Positions 6,312 to 13,314 of a stretch of 23,149 nucleotides of DNA are shown piece after piece. Location of the stretch: the NCBI GenBank assembly GCA_023487325.1, contig JAMDBS010000020.1, positions 1 to 23,149 on the forward strand, given 5' to 3'. A model generated the notes under the pieces. The model worked only from the letters and a program-made list of their open reading frames with translations, ran no database searches and had not been told where the DNA came from. Position numbers and translations under genes: made by a program. Position 1 is the stretch's first letter, and every line of letters begins with the position of its first letter. The DNA is from Patescibacteria group bacterium. Its GTDB lineage: Bacteria; Patescibacteria; UBA1384; JAMDBS01.

Positions 6312-7040
6312 ATGATTCAGGTAATAATATATGGACTAATTGGCGGCTTGTCGCTGACCATTGGTGCAATAACAGGCATAGTAGCAAAATTTAAGGAGCG
6401 TACTATTGCTGCTTTTATGGCTTTTGGCTCAGGCGTATTAATTTGTGCCTTAAGCATTGGTCTAATGCGCCAGGCATTTAGCCATGGCGGTTTTGACGCT
6501 GTAATTATTGGTTTTTTAGGCGGTGCTGTAATCTATATTTTAGGCGATTCTCTGCTTCATAAATATATTGGCCGAAAACACAAATATAATCAGAAAAATG
6601 CTTCCACTAATAGTAATGGTCAAGCCATAGTTTTAGGGGCTATTTTAGACGGCATTCCCGAATCAATTGCGCTAGGAATTTCAATTTTTTCTGGCTCTGG
6701 TGTGGGTATTTTAGTATTAGCGGCAATTATTTTATCAAACTTTCCCGAAAGCATATCTTCTCTAGTAGGACTAAAAAAAGAGAAATTTAGCAATGGAAAA
6801 ATCATTACTTTATGGTTAATTTTGGGCTTGATTTTTGCCGCTATAACATTTTTAAGCTTTATATTTTTACGCATTCTGGATTTAAACACAGTGGGAATGT
6901 TGGAGTCTTTCGCGGCTGGTGCCATTTTGGCAATGCTGGCCGACACTATGATGCCCGAAGCCTACGAAGAAGGCGGCCTTTCTATTGGGTTTGCAACGGT
7001 TTTGGGATTTCTCGTTGCCTTTATTATTAGTTTTATTTAA
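6312..7040 (+). CDS. ZIP-family divalent metal transporter (variant motifs)
   Basis: This 242-residue protein has about seven to eight hydrophobic helices and a His/Lys/Asn-rich loop near residues 85-103. The two core ZIP helices are recognisable: D-G-I-P-E-S at 113-118 (usually H-N-x-P-E-G) and N-F-P-E-S at 143-147 (usually H-E-x-P-H/E). A third acidic patch, ADTMMPEAYEEGG, lies near the C-terminus. ZIP proteins carry zinc, iron or manganese across the cytoplasmic membrane toward the cytosol; the His-to-Asp and His-to-Asn changes could alter metal choice. The ATG has no visible Shine-Dalgarno site. prmC follows after 4 bases and the P-type ATPase after that, suggesting one operon. Family assignment is fairly secure; substrate is unknown. 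Confidence 0.8.
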   Translation: MIQVIIYGLIGGLSLTIGAITGIVAKFKERTIAAFMAFGSGVLICALSIGLMRQAFSHGGFDAVIIGFLGGAVIYILGDSLLHKYIGRKHKYNQKNASTNSNGQAIVLGAILDGIPESIALGISIFSGSGVGILVLAAIILSNFPESISSLVGLKKEKFSNGKIITLWLILGLIFAAITFLSFIFLRILDLNTVGMLESFAAGAILAMLADTMMPEAYEEGGLSIGFATVLGFLVAFIISFI

Positions 7041-7044
7041 AAAT

Positions 7045-7860
7045 ATGCCTGATTATATTAAAGAAATCGGTTGGATAAAATCGGAAAAATATCATAATCG
7101 AAAATCTAAAGAGCTAGAAAAAGATATTAAACGCCTAAAGCGCGGCGAGCCAGTTGACTACATTATTGGCTTTAAGGAATTTTTAGGGGCAAAAATCGAC
7201 CTTTTGTATCGTCCCCTTATCCCTCGTCTCGAGACTGAATATTGGGTGGAAAAAGTGATAGAAAGTCTTAGGCCATATGCCATAGGTCATAAGCCATACA
7301 CCATACCCCACCCGCCCGCAACGTCTTCGTTTAGGGATGGCGGGCGAGGTAAACCTATTTGTATTCTGGATATCTTCGCGGGGTCGGGATGCATCGGCAT
7401 TGCTTTGTTACGCGCTCTCCCCTTTTATAAAGTTGATTTTGCCGAAAAAAATACTAAATTTATTAAACAGATCCAAAAAAATCTGAAAATTAATAAAATA
7501 AAAACAGATCGCTACAACGTTATTAAATCAAATATTTTCGGAAAAATTTACAAAAAATATGATTATATTTTTGCTAATCCTCCCTATGTTTCGCTAAAAA
7601 ATAATGCTGCGGTCGAAAAAACAGTATTGGATTGGGAGCCTAAAAGCGCAGTTTTTGCTAATGACAAGGGCTTATTTTATATTAAAAAATTCTTATTTGA
7701 TGCGCCAAAATATCTTAAAAAAAATGGCTTGATCTACATAGAATTCGATGCTGGGCAAAAACAAGAAATTAAGCAAATTTGTCAAAAAATTGGCTACGAA
7801 AAAGTTATTTTTTATCGCGATCAGTTTAGGCGCTGGCGATATTTGCGGGCAGAAATTTAA
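7045..7860 (+). CDS. prmC: Peptide chain release factor glutamine methyltransferase (PrmC/HemK-like)
   Basis: PrmC methylates the glutamine of the GGQ motif in release factors, using S-adenosylmethionine. The N-terminal helical part is short; it contains GEPVDYIIGFKEF (34-46) and LIPRLETE (58-65, with Leu replacing the usual Pro of PRPETE). The SAM-binding motif is ILDIFAGSGCIG (107-118), and the catalytic NPPY is at 178-181. I choose the ATG at 7045, 4 bases after the ZIP stop. An upstream in-frame ATG at 6985 would place 20 extra non-family residues inside the ZIP gene. The start lacks a ribosome site and probably depends on translational coupling. Between the substrate domain and SAM motif, residues about 76-103 are encoded by an in-frame repeat insertion (7272-7350). 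The length, 271 residues, is normal despite it. Confidence 0.88.
   Translation: MPDYIKEIGWIKSEKYHNRKSKELEKDIKRLKRGEPVDYIIGFKEFLGAKIDLLYRPLIPRLETEYWVEKVIESLRPYAIGHKPYTIPHPPATSSFRDGGRGKPICILDIFAGSGCIGIALLRALPFYKVDFAEKNTKFIKQIQKNLKINKIKTDRYNVIKSNIFGKIYKKYDYIFANPPYVSLKNNAAVEKTVLDWEPKSAVFANDKGLFYIKKFLFDAPKYLKKNGLIYIEFDAGQKQEIKQICQKIGYEKVIFYRDQFRRWRYLRAEI
7272..7350. repeat. In-frame repeat element inside prmC (heptamers plus palindrome)
   Basis: Positions 7272-7306 are five exact 7-base units of the GCCATAN type: GCCATAT, GCCATAG, GTCATAA, GCCATAC, ACCATAC. They run straight into a GC-rich inverted repeat, CGCCCGC (7313-7319) with GCGGGCG (7340-7346), extended outward by ACC/GGT with one mismatch. 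Base composition is unlike the AT-rich surroundings. Translated, it gives a low-complexity linker with two near-copies of RPYAIG/KPYTIP and then a Ser/Arg/Gly stretch, absent from typical PrmC. Confidence 0.8.
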
Positions 7861-7869
7861 AAGGATAAA

Positions 7870-10467
7870 ATGGATTTTTCCAATCTAAAACCAGAAGCTG
7901 TTTTACAGGAATTAAAAACCAACACCAACGGCTTAAGTAAAAAGGAGGCCGCTAATCGCCTCAAAAAATATGGTTATAATGATATTATCCGTCGGGATAA
8001 TTTTTGGCTGTGGAAAAAAATATTTCATCAGTTTACCGATCTACTGGTAATTTTATTAATTATTGCCGGATCGCTTGCCTTGATATTTCAAGATTATAGA
8101 GACGCTATCGTTATGTTTATAATCGTTTTATTAAACGCCGCAATTGGTTTTTCTCAAGAATTCAAAGCGGAGAGGATATTACAGCAACTGGAAAAATTAA
8201 TTCCCAAAAAATGTACGGTAATGCGCGATGCAAAAGAAATAGAAATTTTATCAAAATATATTGTTCCTGGCGATATTATAGTAATAAATTCCGGCGATGA
8301 CGTGCCAGCTGATGCGCGCATTATTGAAGCATATTCACTATATATTGACGAAGCTTCATTAACAGGTGAAAGTCAGCCCCAGCATAAACATAGCGGTTTG
8401 ATTGCTAGGCATGGGATTACAAAACACAACATGCTCTATATGGGTACTTTAGCTTTGGAAGGAGAAGCGCGCGCCGTAATAACAAATACTGGCACTAACA
8501 CTGAATTTGGCAAAATTGCCCAGGAAACCAGAACAATTAAAGAGGATTTGAGTCCATTGCAAAGAAAGCTTCGCGAAGTCGGTCGCACTGTCTCTGCTAT
8601 TGCTTTAATTGTTTTAATTTTAATGATGGGTTACGGATATTTAATTAGCAAAAACACGCTAGATGCATTTCTTTTAGCCTTGGCGGTTGCGGCGGCGGTA
8701 GTGCCGGAAGGATTGCCGGCAACGGTCTCGGTTGCACTTTCTTTGGGCGCTAAACGTTTGGCAAAAAGCCAGGCAGTTTTAAATAAATTATCTGCCGTAG
8801 AAACCCTGGGTAGCGTTAATGTTATTTGTACTGATAAAACCGGCACAATTACCAAAGGAAAAATGACTGTTAGCGACCATTGGGATTTAAAAGATAATAA
8901 AATTATTAAATGGGTAAATATAAATAAAAAAAACATCGAACGTACTATCGAAATTATATCGCTTTGTCAAAATGTTAAAGAAGACCAAGGCAAGCATAAG
9001 GGTGATGTAAATGAAATATCGCTGGTAAGGGCCATTGAAGATAAGGGTATAAGCATTAATAAAGTCAAAGAAAATTATCATAAAATTAGTGAATTTTCTT
9101 TTTCCTCAGTGCGGAAAATGATGAGTGTTATTTATCAACAAAATAATACTAATAATTTCTATGTTTATACCAAGGGCTTGCCGCATAAAATTATTGAGCA
9201 TTTAAGAAACTCAGTTCAAGAAAAAGCCAGTATATTAAAAGCTGTTGATGAAATGTCCTTGGCGGGGTTAAGGGTTATGGCGCTGGCTTATAAAAAAGTG
9301 CCAAAATTAGCTAAAAATAAGCTCAGCGAGTCTTTTATTGAACACGATCTTGAATTTAACTGCCTGATTGGTATTAAAGACGAAATACGCCCCGAAGTAC
9401 CTGATGCCATCGATTTGTGCCATAAAGCCGGAATTAATTTAATTATGATTACCGGTGATTATAGTTTAACGGCAATGTCGGTTGCGCAGAGCGTTAATTT
9501 ATCCAAAAATCAAAAGCCGAGACTGATTTCCGGCGATCAGTTGGCAAAAATGAGCGAAATTGAATTACGCGAGAATTTACAGCATCCGGCAATTTTCTAT
9601 CAAGTTTTGCCCGGCGATAAATTAAAAATTGTTACCAATTTACAAAAAATGGGAAAAATTGTTGCTGTTACCGGCGACGGCATTAATGATGCGCCAGCGC
9701 TTAAAAAAGCCGACATAGGTGTAGCGATGGGAAAAATTGGAACAGATGTTGCTCGGGATGCCGCCAGTATGGTTTTGTTAGACGATAATTTCGCTACTAT
9801 CGTTAAAGCTATAAAAGAAGGCAGATTGGTTTGGGATAATTTAAAAAAATTTTTATTTTATGTTTTTGCTTCTAATTCTGGTGAATTATTAACGGTTATT
9901 TTGGGTCTAATATTTTTCATGCCGCTGCCAATTACAGCAGTGCAAATTTTAGCTGTTGATTTGGGAACAGATGTTTTACCCTCGCTTGCTTTAGCGGCCG
10001 ACAAGGCGGAAAAAGATATAATGCAAAGAATGCCGCGCAGTCCCAGAGAAACTCTATTAAATAGTTTAATTTTATGGCGCTTGCTTTATGTTGGCTTAAT
10101 TATGGGCGGCGGTGCTGTTAGTGTGTTTTATATTCTGACCAGATCAGGCGCTTCCTATCTGGCGGCAACCACAGCATCTTATACTATTTTGGTTTTATGC
10201 CAGATTATTAATGCCTTTTCGATTCGGTATCCCAACCAGCCGGTATTTTATAATTTCTTCAAGAATAGATATTTAATCGGCGCGGAAATTATATCTTTAC
10301 TATTATTGCTAGGGATTATCTATTATAAGCCACTAAATATATTTTTAGGCACTGCTCCATTTCCTTCTTGGGCGTGGGGTTTAATTTTGATTGTTCCAAT
10401 AGTATTCTGGGTAGTCGAAGAAACTAAAAAATATTTGGTCAATAGGAAGCCATTGGGCAGGGCTTGA
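7870..10467 (+). CDS. P2-type cation-transporting ATPase (Na+/K+- or Ca2+-ATPase-like)
   Basis: This 865-residue membrane pump has every P-type landmark: a cation ATPase N-terminal domain (about 1-65), TGES at 165-168 (phosphatase step), VPEGLPA in helix 4 near 278-284, the phosphorylated Asp322 in DKTGT, KGLP in the nucleotide-binding domain, and GDGIND at 602-607. Ten membrane helices fit the hydrophobic pattern. Helix 5 contains SNSGE and helix 6 the stretch VDLGTDVLPSLALA (about 694-707), followed by D-K-A-E and DIMQR, close to the Na+/K+-ATPase pattern rather than to the Ca2+ pump pattern. Ion specificity is therefore suggestive, not settled. A ribosome site (AAAAGGA) lies 9 bases after prmC, so it is the third gene of the ZIP-prmC operon. 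Confidence 0.93.
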   Translation: MDFSNLKPEAVLQELKTNTNGLSKKEAANRLKKYGYNDIIRRDNFWLWKKIFHQFTDLLVILLIIAGSLALIFQDYRDAIVMFIIVLLNAAIGFSQEFKAERILQQLEKLIPKKCTVMRDAKEIEILSKYIVPGDIIVINSGDDVPADARIIEAYSLYIDEASLTGESQPQHKHSGLIARHGITKHNMLYMGTLALEGEARAVITNTGTNTEFGKIAQETRTIKEDLSPLQRKLREVGRTVSAIALIVLILMMGYGYLISKNTLDAFLLALAVAAAVVPEGLPATVSVALSLGAKRLAKSQAVLNKLSAVETLGSVNVICTDKTGTITKGKMTVSDHWDLKDNKIIKWVNINKKNIERTIEIISLCQNVKEDQGKHKGDVNEISLVRAIEDKGISINKVKENYHKISEFSFSSVRKMMSVIYQQNNTNNFYVYTKGLPHKIIEHLRNSVQEKASILKAVDEMSLAGLRVMALAYKKVPKLAKNKLSESFIEHDLEFNCLIGIKDEIRPEVPDAIDLCHKAGINLIMITGDYSLTAMSVAQSVNLSKNQKPRLISGDQLAKMSEIELRENLQHPAIFYQVLPGDKLKIVTNLQKMGKIVAVTGDGINDAPALKKADIGVAMGKIGTDVARDAASMVLLDDNFATIVKAIKEGRLVWDNLKKFLFYVFASNSGELLTVILGLIFFMPLPITAVQILAVDLGTDVLPSLALAADKAEKDIMQRMPRSPRETLLNSLILWRLLYVGLIMGGGAVSVFYILTRSGASYLAATTASYTILVLCQIINAFSIRYPNQPVFYNFFKNRYLIGAEIISLLLLLGIIYYKPLNIFLGTAPFPSWAWGLILIVPIVFWVVEETKKYLVNRKPLGRA

Positions 10468-10492
10468 TTTTTTTGCTAGAATAGTGTATATT
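10464..10492 (+). promoter_or_regulatory. Promoter of the small Cys-rich gene
   Basis: TTGATT (10464-10469) and TATATT (10487-10492) are separated by 17 bases. The -35 box overlaps the ATPase stop codon. Predicted start is near 10499, giving a leader of about 42 bases that includes the strong ribosome site AAAGGGGG. Confidence 0.6.
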
Positions 10493-10540
10493 AAACTGTC
10501 GGGAAAAAATCTTTAAAAAAATAGAAAGGGGGCGTATAGA

Positions 10541-10879
10541 ATGTACTGGATTTATTGTGCCAGTTGCACGTTGTATGGGAAAACCCTAGAGCAAGGGACA
10601 AGGAATTTACTAGCTGGGTATATCGTGTGCCCGCATAACGGTAAAATTGTTGGAGCATGCGACGTTGCCTGCGAAGATGGGCATATGATTTCCACTAATC
10701 CCCATCGGCTGAAAAAAACTTGTGATCCAGGTAAAATTGAGGATTTAAAACAAGCCATCGAGAAAATGGAGCGTGAACGTTTCGAGCAAGAACAGCAAAA
10801 AGCTCAACAGCCAGTTCAGTTGGTGTTTTTTAACCCAACCGCTTCTGAACTTTTCCCGCAGAGAGGCCTTTATTCATAG
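10541..10879 (+). CDS. Small Cys/His-rich protein of unknown function
   Basis: I do not recognise this 112-residue protein. It has six cysteines (C6, C9, C30, C40, C44, C61) and histidines at 32, 48 and 55, arranged like one or two metal-binding knuckles (C-x2-C near the start, C-x-H, C-x3-C, H, then C). A charged, glutamine-rich helix, probably a coiled coil, spans about 66-90, and the C-terminus is hydrophobic and ends in Tyr-Ser. No signal peptide or membrane helix is visible. The very strong ribosome site (AAAGGGGG), own promoter and own terminator indicate an independent, probably well expressed transcript. The stop codon lies inside the terminator stem. Metal binding is inference from residue spacing. 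Confidence 0.75.
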   Translation: MYWIYCASCTLYGKTLEQGTRNLLAGYIVCPHNGKIVGACDVACEDGHMISTNPHRLKKTCDPGKIEDLKQAIEKMERERFEQEQQKAQQPVQLVFFNPTASELFPQRGLYS

Positions 10880-10896
10880 GCCTCTTTTATTTTTGT
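10862..10896 (+). terminator. Intrinsic terminator overlapping the stop of the Cys-rich gene
   Basis: AGAGGCCT (10862-10869) pairs perfectly with AGGCCTCT (10878-10885) around an 8-base loop, followed by TTTTATTTTT. The last codons and the TAG stop (10877-10879) of the gene are part of the hairpin. Confidence 0.9.
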
Positions 10897-10957
10897 GTGA
10901 ATATTTGATAAAATATAGATATTAGTTAAAAATAATTAATGAGGAGCGGAGTATCTT

Positions 10958-12025
10958 ATGAATATTTTAGATGATGAAAAAATTTATCAAAAGCTAGATC
11001 CTAAAGCGATGTTGCAATCTATTAAAGATTTGCCCGATCAATTAAGCGCGGCAACAAAACAAATTGGCGAACTTTCTCTGCCAACCCATTATATTAAGGT
11101 TAAAAACATTGTTATTTTAGGAATGGGCGGTTCAGCCATTGGCGGGTCTCTTACAGCCAGTTTGGCTGCTATGCAAATAAAAGTGCCTGTTTTTGTTTAT
11201 CGCGATTATGATCTGCCAGCTTTTGTAAATCATGAATCATTAGTAATTGGCACTTCTTATTCTGGTAATACCGAAGAGACTGTTTCGGGCTTTGAAGAAG
11301 CCGGCAAGCGTGGCGCTAAACTGGTGGCTATTTCCTCTGATGGAAAAATTGAATCGTTATGCCGAAAATTTCGCGTGCCGATGTTTAAAATAGATTATGG
11401 TGCTCAGCCGCGTGCCGCGTTAGGATATTTATTTGGCGCGGTGGTGGGAATTTTAAATAAGTTACGGTTTATTGAGTTAGAAAAAGATGAGGCGGAAAAA
11501 ACAGTTTTGGCAATGAGAGATTTGGAGAAAAATATTCATTCCGGGATTAATACCGCGCGAAACAAAGCTAAGCAGCTGGCACAGCGAATACAGGATAAAA
11601 TCCCCATAATTATAGGAAGCGGCACGCTCTGCGAGGTAGCAAGACGCTGGAAAACCCAGATTAATGAAAATGCCAAACAAACAGCCTTTTTTGAACATCT
11701 GCCGGAATTAAATCATAATATGGTTGTGGGTCTGGAGTTTCCCGTAAAATTGTCGGAAAAAATATTTATTGTAATGTTACAGAGTCAATTTGACCATAAA
11801 CGCAATAAATTGCGCGAACAGATTACCTTACAAATATTCCAGCAGAAAAAAATCCAGTATGAGACAATTTTTTTACAAGAAGCAAAAACACCATTTATGG
11901 AAATGATGCTGACTATATTCTTGGGTGACTACGTTTCTTATTATATGGGTATTTTAAATAAAGTTGATCCGACGCCAGTAGAGACAATTAATTATCTAAA
12001 AGATAGGCTGGCAGGAAGTAAGTAG
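10958..12025 (+). CDS. Bifunctional phosphoglucose/phosphomannose isomerase
   Basis: The enzyme interconverts glucose-6-P and fructose-6-P, and mannose-6-P and fructose-6-P, feeding glycolysis. The 355-residue protein has two SIS (sugar isomerase) domains. The first contains ILGMGGSAIGGS (53-64) and GTSYSGNTEET (98-108), the phosphate-binding loops typical of the archaeal and bacterial bifunctional family; QPR follows at 150-152. The candidate catalytic residues in PELNHN (Glu250, His253) and the closing segment GDYVSYY...DPTPVETI match the family. A GAGGAG ribosome site precedes the ATG. Enolase follows after 25 bases. It is much shorter than classical PGI, consistent with the bifunctional type. 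Dual activity is from family knowledge. Confidence 0.9.
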   Translation: MNILDDEKIYQKLDPKAMLQSIKDLPDQLSAATKQIGELSLPTHYIKVKNIVILGMGGSAIGGSLTASLAAMQIKVPVFVYRDYDLPAFVNHESLVIGTSYSGNTEETVSGFEEAGKRGAKLVAISSDGKIESLCRKFRVPMFKIDYGAQPRAALGYLFGAVVGILNKLRFIELEKDEAEKTVLAMRDLEKNIHSGINTARNKAKQLAQRIQDKIPIIIGSGTLCEVARRWKTQINENAKQTAFFEHLPELNHNMVVGLEFPVKLSEKIFIVMLQSQFDHKRNKLREQITLQIFQQKKIQYETIFLQEAKTPFMEMMLTIFLGDYVSYYMGILNKVDPTPVETINYLKDRLAGSK

Positions 12026-12050
12026 AAATTAATAAATAAGGAGGGGTTGT

Positions 12051-13247
12051 ATGGCGAAAATAAAAGATATACGCGGTAGAAAGATTTTGGACTCGCGGGC
12101 AAATTCGACGTTAGAGGTTGACGTTTTATTAGATGACGGAGCTTGGGGCAGGGCTTCTGTCCCTTCGGGTGCTTCGACCGGTTCTCATGAAATATTTAAA
12201 CTCGAGGATATCGATAAGGCAGTAGAAAATGTCGATATTTTAGCTAAAAGCCTAATTGGTCAAGAAGCTTCCGATCAAGAAAAAGTAGATCTGTTAATGA
12301 TTAATACCGATGGTTCACCGGAAAAACAAAACTTAGGCGGAAATGTTATTTTAGCTATTTCTTTGGCAGTTTGTGAAGCGCAAGCCAACTCACTGCGTCT
12401 CCCACTTTATAGATACATTGCCAGCTTATATGGTTTAAAAAATAATTTTCGACTCCCCACGCCTCTTTTTAATGTTATAAATGGCGGTAAGCATGCCGAC
12501 AGTAATTTGCCCTTTCAGGAATTTATGATAATTCCGCTCGGACAAAAAAATTTTAAACAAAAAGTTGAAGAAGGCGCCATGATATTTAAATTGCTAAAAA
12601 AGACTTTACACGAGATGGGTCTGGCCGTGGCGGTTGGTGACGAAGGCGGCTTTGCGCCTCGACTTAATTCTAACGAAGAAGCTTTAGAAATTCTTACTAG
12701 TACAATCGAAAAATCGGGCTTAAAGCCTAGACTGGATATGGGTATTGGTTTGGATGTTGCCGCTAGTTCGATTCCTGACCTTAACCCTATCACCTATCCC
12801 CTTGATCCGTTAAGATACTATCAGAAAATCGTCAATGAATATCCTATTGTTTATCTAGAAGACGGTCTCGGCGAAGATGATTGGGAGGGATGGAGCAAGT
12901 TAACTAAATTACTAGGTGGTCAGATTAAAATTGTCGGTGACGATTTATTTACTACTAATCCCGCGCGCATCGAGCGCGGCGTAAGAGAACAATCAGCTAA
13001 TGCAATTATTATTAAGCCCGACCAAATTGGTTCGCTTACAGAAACCCTAAGAGCTATTAAAATGGCAAAACAAGCTGGTTTTAGTATCGTGGTATCTCAT
13101 CGGTCAGGCGAGACCGAATCGACTTTTATTGCCGACTTAGCTGTCGGCGTTGGCGCCGAATTTATTAAAACTGGAGCGCCTTCACGCGGCGAGCGAGTTT
13201 CTAAATATAATCAATTACTCAGAATAGAAGAAGAGCTGAGCATATAA
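12051..13247 (+). CDS. eno: Enolase
   Basis: Enolase converts 2-phosphoglycerate to phosphoenolpyruvate in the cytosol. The 398-residue protein is slightly short for the family (about 420-430); the shortfall is near residues 238-255, where the usual KYDLDFK-type segment is condensed. Key parts are intact: the mobile loop SGASTG (39-44), GGKHADSN (146-152), the catalytic Glu198 in GDEGGF, metal ligands Asp235, Glu270 and Asp297, catalytic Lys322, and SHRSGETE (349-356). At the usual K-x-N-Q-I-G the sequence is KPDQIG. AAGGAGGGG provides a strong ribosome site. It lies in the same direction as the isomerase before it and the three mutases after it, next to its functional partner. Confidence 0.97.
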   Translation: MAKIKDIRGRKILDSRANSTLEVDVLLDDGAWGRASVPSGASTGSHEIFKLEDIDKAVENVDILAKSLIGQEASDQEKVDLLMINTDGSPEKQNLGGNVILAISLAVCEAQANSLRLPLYRYIASLYGLKNNFRLPTPLFNVINGGKHADSNLPFQEFMIIPLGQKNFKQKVEEGAMIFKLLKKTLHEMGLAVAVGDEGGFAPRLNSNEEALEILTSTIEKSGLKPRLDMGIGLDVAASSIPDLNPITYPLDPLRYYQKIVNEYPIVYLEDGLGEDDWEGWSKLTKLLGGQIKIVGDDLFTTNPARIERGVREQSANAIIIKPDQIGSLTETLRAIKMAKQAGFSIVVSHRSGETESTFIADLAVGVGAEFIKTGAPSRGERVSKYNQLLRIEEELSI

Positions 13248-13249
13248 TC

Positions 13250-13284
13250 ATGTGACATATAGCATGTAACATGTAGTATATAGT
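13250..13284. repeat. Five imperfect 7-bp tandem repeats between eno and gpmI
   Basis: The units are ATGTGAC, ATATAGC, ATGTAAC, ATGTAGT and ATATAGT, with exact 7-base spacing and consensus ATRTARY. They fill most of the 67-base gap. On the opposite strand the prmC heptamers read NTATGGC, one base away from ATATAGC, so the two arrays appear to be the same repeat class in opposite orientation. Confidence 0.7.
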
Positions 13285-13314
13285 AATCAGGGCGTCACAT
13301 AATAAGGGGCAATT

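Noticed and set aside
6985..7044. Upstream ATG start for prmC inside the ZIP gene
   Set aside because: The extra 20 residues do not resemble the PrmC N-terminus and lie in another frame of the ZIP coding region; the ATG at 7045 sits directly after the ZIP stop.
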